The position numbers and the translations under genes were made by a program. This document shows positions 12,713-24,486 of a stretch of 64,000 bases of DNA, one piece after another. Each line of letters starts with the position of its first letter. The first letter of the stretch is position 1. This DNA comes from Azolla caroliniana (lineage: Eukaryota; Polypodiophyta): contig JBHGNT010000007.1 in assembly GCA_043228905.1 (NCBI GenBank), forward strand, positions 2,480,001 through 2,544,000, read 5' to 3'. The notes under the pieces are model-generated. The model searched no databases and was not told the origin of the DNA. It saw only the letters and a list, made by a program, of their open reading frames with translations.

Positions 12713-15257
12713 AACATTAATACTCGAGGTAGAAGAGACTATCTTGTATTGATATATGTCATATCGTTCATGTGCATGGACAAACACACCTTGAAGAATT
12801 GATGTTCCATTTCTCTATTCCATGTTGAAGCCTTGGTGCAACGAATGTGGAGAATCCATCCAAGAAAGGGAAAGAGAGGAAATGTTTTTGTAGATAAACA
12901 TGAGATCACATAATTCCATTATTGAAATGTTTTTAATCCTTTCCTTACAAATATGTTTTGTGAACTAGCATTGTCTATTTTATGTTATGGGATGTGTTTT
13001 ACACGTACCTTTCCCTCTTGAAAATAGCATGGAAGCAAGTTATTAACATTATCACCCATAGTACTTATACTTTTGAGGCCATACGTGCGTGGATTACGCA
13101 CTTTGATTGCTTCTTGTCACTAGTTCTATGTGTATGTATAATGTAAGCTATTGGTGAAATAAAGGCAATGTATAAAAAACTTAAATGAAAATGACATTAT
13201 AAAGCAAAATAGGGACCGCAAGGAAAGGGCCAACATAATGATCAAATTCTTGACATTGATTTTACCTTGAGTGTTTGTCAGATGTTGATCTCCTAAAACA
13301 AGAAATCCATATATCTTGTTAGGTTGTCTCTTTCTTTTTGAGGTTTCATTCGTCTTTAGTCTCTAGATGCATAACAATAATTTGTTGATTGATTGATTGA
13401 TTGATTTACCACAATCAATAGATTATGAATTAGGATATAGGATTCCTGTAATATAATAATCCTAGGAAATGATGGGCATTCTATAAAGGGGAATAATAAG
13501 TGAAGTATACACATTTACATCTTATCGCCTCTAAAATGAATGTAAAAGGAGATTAAAGGATGATGTATTAGCTTTAATAATTCTCAAGAATATATATTCA
13601 TTGCACTTAGATTGATTTCATGTGTGAGGTGACTAAGGTCCTCATTTTTACTTTCGATGCATGATTTTGGACATGATGCTCCAAACTAAGTCTTACTTTA
13701 CCAAATTAGTGCCATTGAATATCTCACTATATCTTTTGCATGGAATTTTTTTATAAGGCATGCATGATTGTGTACGTGGTATTAGCATGACCTATGTATG
13801 AGTTCAAGAAAAAGGAAATCACACATGCATATCATTTAAAAGAGAGAAAGCCAATGTATATAAGTTGTTTTGGGCTTTGCTACTCTCGTCAAATCCATTC
13901 AGTTGTGAATGTATGGATAGGTTTTAGCGTATTTTTTGCTTACCAATAGATTAGGAACATATGCAACATACTAAGGACAAAGGAAAGTCAAACTTAGCAT
14001 TTGTATCGAGCTTTGTAAATGTTGACAAAGAAGTTGGTAAAATACTGAGATTTAAAAATTGTACACTATCTAGAATAGTCCATGTTAACCTAGTTGGCAT
14101 TGTGAAATATTACTGTTGGGTAACCTAACAATAAGGAACGTTTTAAAATGCTTCAATATCATTTATGTTTCCCAATTGTTACATACTAATGATCTTTTAT
14201 TACATTTGTACAACAAATTTACGATTGCATCGATTCATGGTGGACTTGTATTCGTAAGGGCAATGTATCCTTCCAAGGGCACTAAAAGTTTCAGTGGACA
14301 TAAAAAGTATGTTTGCCATTGTTGAAATTGTGTTGTGCCAACTAGGAGTTCGAGTTGTTCTTATGTCAATAACTTCCCCTCGAGGTAGTTGAAAAAAATA
14401 TTTCTACATAATCTTTCCATGGTCGTCGCAAACTTTTTGTCAGAGATTTCAACTGTTTTGTTTTGTGAAAGTTGGAAAGGTACTATTTAATTCATCAACT
14501 GTGTTCATATTACGTATGATAGATACCTCATGAAGATATGGATGCATTTTGAACTGTATGAAGGCCCATGAAAATAATACTAATAGATTCATAATGAAAA
14601 TGATATATCAAACTTGTTTCTCATAACTCATTCGGGAAAGGCTCAATGATTATTGTTGTGAAATGAACGCATTAATGTATTCGCTAAACCAAGTTTAATT
14701 ATTCGTAAATGGGAGATATGATAAACATTTGCACTTATGCATGATCCAATAAGTATACTTGCACATATGTTTTACTATATTCAGTCATTGTACTTTGAGC
14801 TCAAAAATATTGATGGCTTGTAAGTTCCACAAATACCGGTGGCTTCAATGTCTCAATAAAATAGTCAAAGCTCCTAAGACATTCCAACAAAAATAGCCAT
14901 GACGTACTTCTAAGTCCTAACAATTGGAAGGGGAAATGACATGTTCTGCAATGAAAAGGTGTTATGATGTAGGTCATCACTCATAGTGAGATCATCCTCC
15001 TTATTAGACTGTGTCATTCCAGGAGTAACTAAGGGAAAAAGCAAAGAAAGGTATAAAAAGATCAACTAATCTGGTTGGGAAAAGAAGCCATGGAAACAAT
15101 TCTACATAATGTTTCTATTTGAAAATATACATCACATCATATACATGAATGCACGATAACGTACAAATAGGTTCATGTATGCACACATTCACATAAAGAA
15201 AATGGAGGGATATCCAACCGCATTATTGACTAGACATGCACTTGTCCCAAAATTTGT
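12709..15257. other. AT-rich intergenic DNA without recognisable genes
   Basis: Only short open frames without family resemblance are present. A small (GATT)n run lies near 13384-13405. Nothing else is supported. Confidence 0.6.
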
Positions 15258-15589
15258 TTAAGGTGTAGGATCGAGTCTCAAGAATTGAGTTATGGCGTGG
15301 TGGAGTTGGAAGATGAGCAACCTACTTGGTATAGGTGATGACTGTACCCAAGATTTTCGTCGTAGGAGCACGATTGAGTGAGGGAGTACATGTACACAGT
15401 GCAAACGAACATATGGTGGATGTAATATGGGTGAAAACGAGACGGAATAGGCCATACAACTACAGACTGGTGACCGTGACAAATAAAACAAATGCAGATG
15501 CATTGGTCAGGCGACTCGATCAGGAGTGCCATGGGGCAAGGATTCGATGGATGGTTTGTGGGTGGCAATGGCGACAATCCGTTTGCAAG

Positions 15590-15773
15590 TTAGGATAGAA
15601 ACAAAGAAAGCATTGGATTGGCGACGATCGATCTGCATGACAGGATTGAAGCAAACAAAGCATTTGATGGGCGAATGGCTGATCCACATGTCAAGAGAGA
15701 AGCAAACAAAGCATTGGATTGGCGAATGATCAATCCACATGTGAGGATCGAAGCAAACCAAGGATTGCATTGG

Positions 15774-15775
<2 letters not shown>
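15590..15775. repeat. Minisatellite, about 51-bp unit, ~3.5 copies
   Basis: The motif GAAGCAAACAAAGCATTGGA followed by TGGCGAATGATC and ATCCACATGTG recurs about 3.5 times with substitutions and runs into a (CA)n tract. Overlapping open frames on both strands reflect the repeat and are not taken as genes. Confidence 0.8.

Positions 15776-15812
<37 letters not shown>
15774..15812. repeat. (CA)n microsatellite
   Basis: An uninterrupted CA tract directly follows the 51-bp minisatellite. Confidence 0.97.
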
Positions 15813-15816
<4 letters not shown>

Positions 15817-15851
15817 CTCTTAGACACACACTCACCCAGACTCATCATAAT

Positions 15852-15925
15852 TAGCCTAACTTCTAGTGGTAAGTTGTTACACTATAGTACATCGCTATGT
15901 CTTGGGTTCGAAACCTAATTTTCTC
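15852..15925 (+). mobile_element. Candidate tRNA-derived SINE head
   Basis: A box-A-like CTAGTGGTAAG at 15863-15873 and a box-B-like GGGTTCGAAACC at 15904-15915 lie about 40 bp apart, the layout of a Pol III internal promoter. No full cloverleaf folds and no target duplication is defined. A (CT)n tract follows at 15968. Confidence 0.4.
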
Positions 15926-15963
15926 ACCTCTTTATTACGCCATAGATATCTCTTATTGCGAGA

Positions 15964-15967
<4 letters not shown>

Positions 15968-16003
<36 letters not shown>
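15968..16003. repeat. (CT)n microsatellite
   Basis: A pure CT tract about 330-360 bp upstream of the S28 peptidase start region. Confidence 0.97.
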
Positions 16004-16005
<2 letters not shown>

Positions 16006-16330
16006 GAGTGCATCATTGGTGGTGGGCAATGGAAAGTGCCAAAAGGGGAAAAAGAAGAAAAGGAAAGGCCAAATCTATAATTTTGCATAAACAGAGATCA
16101 TCTTCTCCCCGTCTCTCTCTCTAAACTCTAGAGACGTTCTCTCGTTATAGAACGCAAAATCAATGGAAAACAACAGATTTCTCTCGCTAAAAACAGCATA
16201 TCCTCCCCCTCTCCATCGGCCATAATTAATTAAAGAGACCTAGCAAATCCCTTCTCTCTCTCTCTCTTAGGTGGGTGTCGTTTTTTTTGACTTTGATCTT
16301 GACAATCGGTTCTCGATTCTTCTGAGTTTG

Positions 16331-19300
16331 ATGATGATGGCCTCGGAGATGATTCGGAATCGGAATCAGAATCAGAATCTGTACCTGAATCTGAATCGGA
16401 ATCTGAATCTGATGTGTGCGCACCATCTCTCCATGTGGGCGATCTTGTTCTCAACCCTAATGCTTAGCTTCACTGCGGATTGTGGAGCCACCAAACACAG
16501 TAATCGTCATGAATACACATCCACCTTCAGCCCTGCTAATTACCATGGCGTAGCTCATCACAGGAACATCGCACTCAGCATAAACCCTAGTGACCACAAA
16601 AACCCTAATGGGACCAGAAACCATAGTCATGATCATGCCACATCTCTTCCCGCCATCACTAACCTTAGCATCACATATGAGACCATGTTCTTCACACAAC
16701 AGTTGGACCACTTCTCGTTCACACCTGAATCATATGGCACCTTTGAGCAGCGCTATCTCCTGAACGATCATTATTGGGGCGGGCCAAGCCTCCGTTCGCC
16801 CATCTTTGTCTACTGTGGAAACGAAGGCGACATAGAATGGTTCGCCAACAACACAGGGTTCCTGTGGGAACTCGCCCTTACATATCAAGCCTTGGTGGTC
16901 TTTCCTGAGGTATATACTTCTATTCATTCATCATGTCAAATGCTTCTCATGTAGCCATATTGTCTATGTCAAATGCTTCTCATGTAGCCATATTATCATT
17001 CATTCATTCATGCATGCATTCATGTGTATGTGTGGATGCATGCCAGATGTTGACTGGTTTCTGATACCATCATTCTACCGCATTCATGATATATATATGT
17101 ATGTATTTATGTATGTATGTATGTATATATATGATATAACCCTTTAGTTCATGCAATTTAGTAATGATAATATCCTTATTGAGTCAACAAATCTTGGTGT
17201 AGCATCGGTACTATGGAGAATCGATCCCAGGAATTGCAGTGGAGGAGCATACGAATGAAACGCTTGGCTACCTGACTTCGGAACAAGCCCTCGCGGATTA
17301 TGCTACCCTCATCCTTGACCTAAAGGCGAACCTGTCTGCTGAGGATTGCCCTGTGGTTGTGTTCGGAGGTTCCTATGGTGGAAGTAAGAGAATCTCTTAT
17401 ACCTATTTTCAAGCTCTTTTTCACCCAAAATCATTTGTATTTGTTAAAATATGATGTATTCTGGTTTTAATGAACCATTAACGTTTATTGAATTGCTTGC
17501 AAATATTTTTATCAGTGTTAGCGGCTTGGTTCCGCCTGAAATACCCACACATTGCAATTGGGGCACTCGCAGCGTCTGCACCGATCCTTGAGTTCGATAA
17601 TCTTGTCCCCTGGGATGGATTCTTTCGAATTGTATCCGAGAATTTTAAGGTAGGTTTCATCAATGATCATTAATATTAATAATGTATAGCCAAGTGTGAT
17701 AATATCTCAATCAAGATTGAGTCTTGAATCTTGAATCTTAAATATTGAATTGATTGATTGAGCAAAATGATGCCTTTAAAAAGGGAACTAAGGGATCGAT
17801 GTGATTCATAGAATGAGAGCCTAAGCTGCTTTGAGACTATCAAGGATTCATGGGACGCATTGAATGATGCTTATGATGAAGATGGAGGAATAGAGAGAGT
17901 GTCAAAGCTCTTCAATTTTTGCAAGTAAGTCTCTTCCTCTCTCTCCCTCTCGCTATATATATGTGTGTGTGAACACAATTCCATTGTATTTATTCATATT
18001 GATTGGACGCATTTGTGTGTCCTCTCATATATGGATTCCACACTGTAGATATTAGCAATGCCATAAATTCATCCATTTTATACCCTAATATCAACTGTAT
18101 ATTCACTCGTTCATTCATTCATTCATTATGATAATGAGTGTTGTAATATGTTTTCTATTCCGAAGATTGAAGATATTCACATTGCAAGTATAATGGGGCT
18201 TCATTTCATATGCTACGTGACATTACTACTCTACTCTGTTGATTGATTTAATGAAGAATTATGATCTAAATTGCATATGTTTTAATACTAATGACTACTT
18301 GTATGTTTGTATTGGTTGATCATAACATAGCAACAATATGGTGGATTTGAGCTCAGTGGAGGATTTTTTATACTCTGCATGGATATACATGGCGATGACA
18401 AACTATCCCTATGAAGCAAACTTCCTAGAGCCAATGCCTGCAAATCCAGTGAAAGTGGTAACAAATTACACTTGCATACACCTGATATACGTCTACTATA
18501 AAAACCGCATCTCATATGATTTTGATAATTCGCCAGAATACCCTTCATTTCCCATGAAATCCTTAGACTATCCTTTATATTATAAATCGAAAATGCTCTC
18601 TTGGCAACATCCCCCCTCTCCTAATCATGGTTCTGAAAACTTCCCCCCTATTACCCCAAGCTTATCATGCAAATTCCTGAAACATGAGTCATTCTGAATG
18701 TTGTTAGAAATCCTAGCACTCAAAATTTTCTTTTATAGGCATGCGAAGCAATTGATTCGTTCCCTGAAGGTACTGATGTTCTGACAAGGGTCATAGCGGG
18801 TGCGAATGTGTACTACAATGGTAGTGGCCAAGTCCAGCAATGTTTCAATATGAGTAATTCCGATCCACATGGCCTTGCCTTGTGGAGTTGGCAGGTAATT
18901 CCAAGCAATTAATTTCAAATTTGATTCATTGAATGTTTAAGTGGGGTTCACGCCATGACATGCTCTGCGAAAAGTGTGTGCTAATTACATGATTGAAGTA
19001 TAAGAGTATAAGATTCACACTTAATTTGTCCCAAACTTATATTATATTGGGCTAATACACTAATAACTCATTTGCCAATGTTCCTATATTACCACATGTA
19101 TACTGGGTTAGCTAGCAATACATAACGATGGTATTTTAGTACATTTGATTAACTTTGTAATTTGTATCCTAGGCTTGTACAGAGATGGTGATGCCTCTGA
19201 GTAGCAACCCAGAGAATAGCATGTTCCCTGCATCCAATTACTCGTACAAGAGCGCAGCAGAGGAATGTATCCAAGAATTTGGAGTTTCACCGAGGCCCCA

Positions 19301-20899
19301 TTGGATCATTCAAGAGTTTGGGGGAAATGTAAGTTTGTATGTACTATATAAGTTGTGTATATATTAGGCACAAATTATTAACGACAATGATTTCCCAATG
19401 TTGGGCATTAGGAATAAGCATTATGCAAAACCTTGCCAATAAATAATGTGTAGCTTTGAAATAATAATAGAACAAACTGAAACATGAGCAAAACTAGGGC
19501 CCCAAGTCCCATTGGTAGTGCTTAGGTCTAAAATCTCTATAGAGGTTTGGCAATGTGAAGGTTTGGTTAAAAGTAAGGAGGTCCTAACTTAAGCAATTTT
19601 GTCAATGGAGGTGCATAACCATTGCCTTCATTTCACCAACCATTTTTGGTGGTGCCTAACTTACGCAATCATTAATGGAAGTGAATAACCATTGCCTAAT
19701 TTCTTGCCTCGATTTCGAATAACCCATATTTAATAATGAATCCTATATATATATACCCCTAAGCTTTTATTTGCAAAAATCCCCTCAATAATTAGAGAAG
19801 TAGAGAGAGTTTAAGAAACAATTTTGTGAGGGTTGTGATGTATCCGGAGCCTTACTTGTACAAGTTCATAATGTTGAACTAAGGAGTAAAATGTCATGAT
19901 ATGTTGGGTGTAGTAGCTCATGAAGTATGTACATCAATTAGGAAACATGCTCCAAAATGGGATCAAGGCTCAGGAAAAACCATCCTTTTTGGAAAAGATG
20001 AAACTTTTATAGTTCGGTTCGTAAAGGGAAGAAAAAATTATGTCACTTCTTTATTACGAGGGTGATACTTTCAATGAAACCGAATACTTTACTTTTGGTA
20101 TACTTGCAAAGGATTCATATGCTTTTTATTTTATTTTATATATATGAGGATATTACTTTTTATGAATTCCTTTACTAGAACTAGGTTTTCCTCAAGAAGA
20201 TGTATTTTATGAGGGGCCGTGGTACTTGAAATTTCTTAGATAAAGATAGCATATGCCCCAAGGTTATAGATATATGTAGATATGTATTTATGTCTTTATG
20301 TATCTCAAGCCTCTAAAACTCTACTTCTAAATTGGCAGGATATCCGGAGTGTGTTGAAGCACTTTGCGAGCAATATTATATTCTCAAATGGCCTTCTAGA
20401 TCCGTGGAGCAATGGAGGGTCTCTCTCTCTCTCTCTCTCTCGCACACGCACACACACACATTGTGATAATTTTTATTGATTTGTATTATTCATTTTCCAG
20501 GGTTTTAGAAGATATCTCAAAGACAGTGGTTGCTTTAGTGACTCCCAAAGGTACATATGTAATGTATACGTTAGTTCTCTAATATTTACATATAATCCTT
20601 GTGTGTCGGTATGTATTAAGAGTTACATTACTTGGGGGTGTAAGGTATATATATATATCTCACGTACAACAATTGGGTCGGGGTGTCTCACATGGAAGTT
20701 TGAGTGTCGTTATATACCAACAAACAAGTGATAATGATAGCTTGCTCTTTATGCAACTTAAGGTGCACATCATTTGGACTTACGGGCATCTACGTCCCAA
20801 GATCCTCATTGGCTACGTAAACAACGCGATGAGGAAAAGAAACACATAAGTCGGTGGCTTCATCGATACTATTCCGACTTCAACTTCAGCTCTTCATGA
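16331..20899 (+). CDS. Serine carboxypeptidase family S28 (lysosomal Pro-X carboxypeptidase-like)
   Basis: Ten exons: 16331-16909, 17203-17383, 17516-17649, 17812-17924, 18331-18457, 18739-18894, 19173-19328, 20339-20418, 20501-20550 and 20763-20899 (TGA). All joins keep frame and give 570 residues. This family removes the residue after a penultimate proline at peptide C-termini in acidic or secretory compartments. The catalytic Ser lies in FGGSYGG (about residue 250), the Asp in [10 protein letters not shown] (about 503) and the His in GAHHLDLR (528 or 529). HRYYGESIP and AASAPILEF are further family motifs. A hydrophobic signal segment follows MCAHHLSMW, and several N-x-S/T sites (NGT, NHS, NLS, NNT, NET, NMS, NYS) fit a secreted glycoprotein. 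The start is uncertain: ATGs at 16331, 16412 and 16433 are all in frame. The last two put the signal peptide nearer the N-terminus and drop a hexamer-encoded N/L-rich leader, so 16412 (543 residues) may be the true start. The gene appears intact. Confidence 0.93.
16351..16410 (+). repeat. Hexanucleotide repeat (GAATCN) in the peptidase N-terminal region
   Basis: Ten consecutive hexamers of the form GAATCG, GAATCA or GAATCT (two variants, GATTCG and GTACCT). In the gene frame they encode an N/R/Q/L leader; the opposite strand would encode D-S repeats. The tract lies between the in-frame ATGs at 16331 and 16412. Confidence 0.9.
16934..16995 (+). repeat. Short tandem duplication in peptidase intron 1
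   Basis: GTCAAATGCTTCTCATGTAG followed by CCATATT occurs twice back to back, 25 bp past the exon 1 donor, followed by (CATT)n-type runs. Confidence 0.85.
20419..20460 (+). repeat. (CT)n(CA)n microsatellite forming the 5' part of peptidase intron 8
   Basis: The donor GT at 20419-20420 is itself the start of the GTCTCTCT... tract. The intron is only 82 bp (20419-20500), so nearly half of it is microsatellite. Confidence 0.9.
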
Positions 20900-22791
20900 T
20901 TCATTGATCAACTCCAAAAGTTTGTCTATACATTGTCATGGTTGAAGACATTTCTACATGAACCATGAATGTGCCCATGGTAGCATGGGCTCATGATAGC
21001 ATCATCACCATTATTAGTGCAAGAATCTTTCGGGAATTGCTATCCTCTTTATTGAGTCCATATCCAATGCATTTAAGGAAACAAGAATAATAATGAAATA
21101 TACTAGAGTTTCCATATCATGATTAAAATTGTATTGTGCTATAGACACCTCCTTATAAAATCAATCAACTTCATCTTTGTGGCAAGAAATAATTTCATAT
21201 TGCGTGCGCATAAGTTATTTGTCTCGATTGAGTCGATATGAATCCTTGGTCGATGTGCCGCTACATATATTTGTGTAGGTAGCTTTTTCTACTTGTAGCT
21301 CTAGAGTCTATATCAATAGCTCTAGAATTTATTGGACCAATAAAAGACTTCAAACTTGAAAAAGATCAAAAGTTGAAGTGAAATGTCGTTTGGTTTTGCC
21401 TTTTCCTTTGGTTTGGTTTAATAGAGGGACTCCATTCATCACCATTGGATGAAACCAAAATTTCTTGTTTCACCCACTTTTTCTAGACACAAGTCTACAA
21501 GTAATTTTCAACTTTTTAATCCATTTCTTTGACTTTGGATACCCATTTCTACACACTCACATAATTTCCCTAACACTCCCCATTGGCACTCTCGATTGTA
21601 TGTGTCTAGGCTCTCCCCCCTATTATTTCTTTACATGTGTCTGACATGAATAGTGTCAAATGCTTGTTTGATGGTCTATTTGTTCTTTTGTACTTCGTCA
21701 AAAAGGTGGTACTTTTCTCTATACATCTCTTTTTTTACTTGTTTGTATATGTGTTCAGAGATTAAACAATGTTTCTTATATGTCATCTATCCGCTTGGGC
21801 TTTATCACTATTATATACAGATAATGACAAATAACATGAATATCTTTTCTTCATCACTTAATTCGTTATGCTCGGCTCTTCTTATCCAAATGCATACACT
21901 AAATGCAATTTATAGAGGACAATAACATGGATATTATGTTGGACGATGTTGGAAGAGAAGGTGCTCGATTTCATGGTTTATTTTAATACAATAGATAAGA
22001 TTTCGGTTATCAACATGAGCAACATGATCAAGCATGCAAAAAGAGATCATATTCCAAGCTTTTTTGCAAAAGCTCAGGCACTTGTATGTACTTGACGCAA
22101 GCCTTCAAGTTTATCATTAAGATCTTATCTATCTATCAAATAAATTTCATTTACACACTCTCAAGAAACAATTGTCTGAGCATATTAGAGCATAATGGAA
22201 GTCTCGCCTCATCCTATGTATTGAGAGAGATTTGGAATGTCAAATTGGGTCTACTGGGAGTGAATTTTATGCCAAATTCATTGGATGGATAAGTTTATGT
22301 ATTGGAAGTAACAATCTTAGCCATGTCATATAAGTTTATATATTATGGAACCCATGATATTATATTATTTGTTACTACCAAGGACAATTTGTGCTTCATC
22401 TATATCAAGATATGAATCAATCCGAATAATCTAATTAAGATATTTCAGGATTGTTTCATCTATATTAGCAAATCAAACCTTCTTTTGAGTTGAATAAAAG
22501 AGGGTTTTGCATTCTATTTTGCAAGCTCTTCAATATTTTTACTGGAAAATGACGGATAAGATGGGAATCACATGGGTTATGTCGAATCATCTATAAACCC
22601 TTAAGTGCTTAGGGTTATCGGCAATATTGGATTTATTTATGCAAATGATGGTTTGTAGTTTTTCATTATTGCAAGACGTGTGTTCACACACAACCATAGA
22701 TATCGATTGTCTTAATATTTCATGGAGAGTGAGGATAAAACACATGCGAGGATGTAAAGAATCAAGTGTATGATTCTGTGCAACAGAATAG
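20900..22791. other. Peptidase 3'UTR and intergenic DNA
   Basis: No gene is recognised after the stop codon. Open frames near 21653 and 22086 have no visible family features. Confidence 0.55.
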
Positions 22792-22792
22792 A

Positions 22793-22861
<69 letters not shown>
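22792..22861. repeat. Compound microsatellite (GT)n(GA)n
   Basis: A TG tract passes directly into a GA tract. On the minus strand it reads (CT)n then (CA)n, the same order as the other compound tracts of this window. Confidence 0.98.
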
Positions 22862-22865
<4 letters not shown>

Positions 22866-23794
22866 ACACAAGATAGACAGAAACTCTAGGAAACTCTATT
22901 CACAAGAATAATAACCAACCACCACACAAAGAAGAGGAGAAGGTGCTTATATGGTCACATTCTCTCTACACTCTCTTACTACAACTACCACTTGGGTAAG
23001 AGGAGGGAACTTAACTACCTACTACTAACTATGTGTCATAGAAGTTAAGTCTTATGACACATTAGTTATGTTACATAGTAGTGGTGGTGGGTCCACACAT
23101 TAGTAGTTGTAGAACGTGTTCACACCATAGGGAAGTTGAGTTTGATTCTCAACATAGGACAATGATTAAGATATTATGGTGACAATTACTTAATCTAAGT
23201 ATTCCTCATTCTTCATGTGCTAAACATTTAGTTGTCTCATCATATGAAGCCATCTCCTTATTTGTATAGGCACCATCATTAAGAGGGCAACGTTGTAATT
23301 CTTTGCAAAAAGAGTTATAGACGACTTCCTAGTAATTATTTTGCCCCAATAATGCAATATTGCACTCTCAGTTTAATTGCTTGTATCATTTGGGGAACAA
23401 AGAGGTGGAGATATAGTTAAAGCTCGATTCCAACGAATTTTGGAGTTTGTTGAAGTGGGACAATTACTATACATCCCACCCAATTATTCGCTTATTTGAT
23501 AGCAACCACACAATGTAACATCAATGCAATGTCCATTACCTATACAAACAAAAGAGTCATTGTGGCTTGATTGATGTTTACGAAGTCAAGCATTATTTTT
23601 ATAAATGACTACACCATTTTTACAAGTGACTACTAAGATGGTCATTGTCTAACACTAAACGAGAATTGAAGATATAAAACTATAATTCTCTAAAAAAATC
23701 AACAAGATACACAAGAGTGTATTCGTCTCATATTTGGGTTGAGTTGGATTCGAACCAACGTAAGCGTAGATTGTGGCAAATCTTAAATTTTAGT

Positions 23795-23960
23795 TGGAAT
23801 TCTAAATTGCCACATCTAGCAAAGGTCTTCATTTGGAGAGTATTGATTAAGGGTTTGTCTTTGGGATTACCTTGAAAGAGACATGGACTAACAATAGGCA
23901 ATTTCTTCTATTGCAATGTTGAAGTGGAAGATAATATTCATCTTTCCATTCAATGTTTGA
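23795..23960 (+). pseudogene. LINE remnant, reverse-transcriptase zinc-binding (zf-RVT) domain
   Basis: One forward frame reads WNSKLPHLAKVFIWRVL, then IKGLSLGLP, a stop codon, KRHGLTIGNFFYCNVE and VEDNIHLSIQC. This follows the plant zf-RVT layout: W...K.P...K.F.WR.L...L, then ...C..., then E...HL...C. The in-frame TGA and the lack of recognisable flanking reverse transcriptase show a decayed copy. Element boundaries are not visible. Confidence 0.65.
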
Positions 23961-24348
23961 TCACTCATCATATTTGAAGTTAAATCTTAGATTTGGAAAG
24001 TTTTGTCACATTGTTATTTGATGCCAAGATAGTGGGTATTTGTACAATTCACTCAAAGTCGACTCAAAATCAGAGATGGAGATTGTTTTCCTATTTTCGA
24101 GATATGGGGATTGCATCATAATTAGGATATGCACAATGCTTTTGGATTTGATGGTAGGCATAGAGTGAGTATAACTATAAAAGTTAAAGGAAGTAATCAT
24201 GTGGTAGTTTTGTTTATTAGGTATGAAATCCTTTCCTCAATGGGGTGTTTGTCTTGCGTAGTAACGATTTAGCATGTCCCACTATTAGTGTGGCAATCAC
24301 ACTATTCAATTGGGGTACCGTTGTAGTGTTTTTCACCCCCTATATTGT

Positions 24349-24486
24349 AGAGGAGAGCTCAATTGGTAAGGTTGCTTGGGGGAGACTAGAAGGGCATGCA
24401 TTCAATCCCTATTTGTAGAGAGATAGCTCAATTGGTAAGGTTGCTTGGGAAAGACTAGAAGGTCATGCATTCAACCCCTATATTTC
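24349..24486 (+). repeat. Two tandem tRNA-like (SINE-head-like) units, 69-bp period
   Basis: AGCTCAATTGGTAAGGTTGC occurs at 24356 and again at 24425, each followed by a GACTAGAAGG segment and then a CATGCATTCAA-C-CCCT segment. The first part looks like a tRNA A-box (TAGCTCAATTGGTA) and the last like a decayed B-box. The units do not fold as a functional tRNA by eye. Confidence 0.6.

Noticed and set aside
15258-15835. Several overlapping open frames on both strands
   Set aside because: They arise because the 51-bp minisatellite unit has few stop codons in several frames; no family resemblance is seen.
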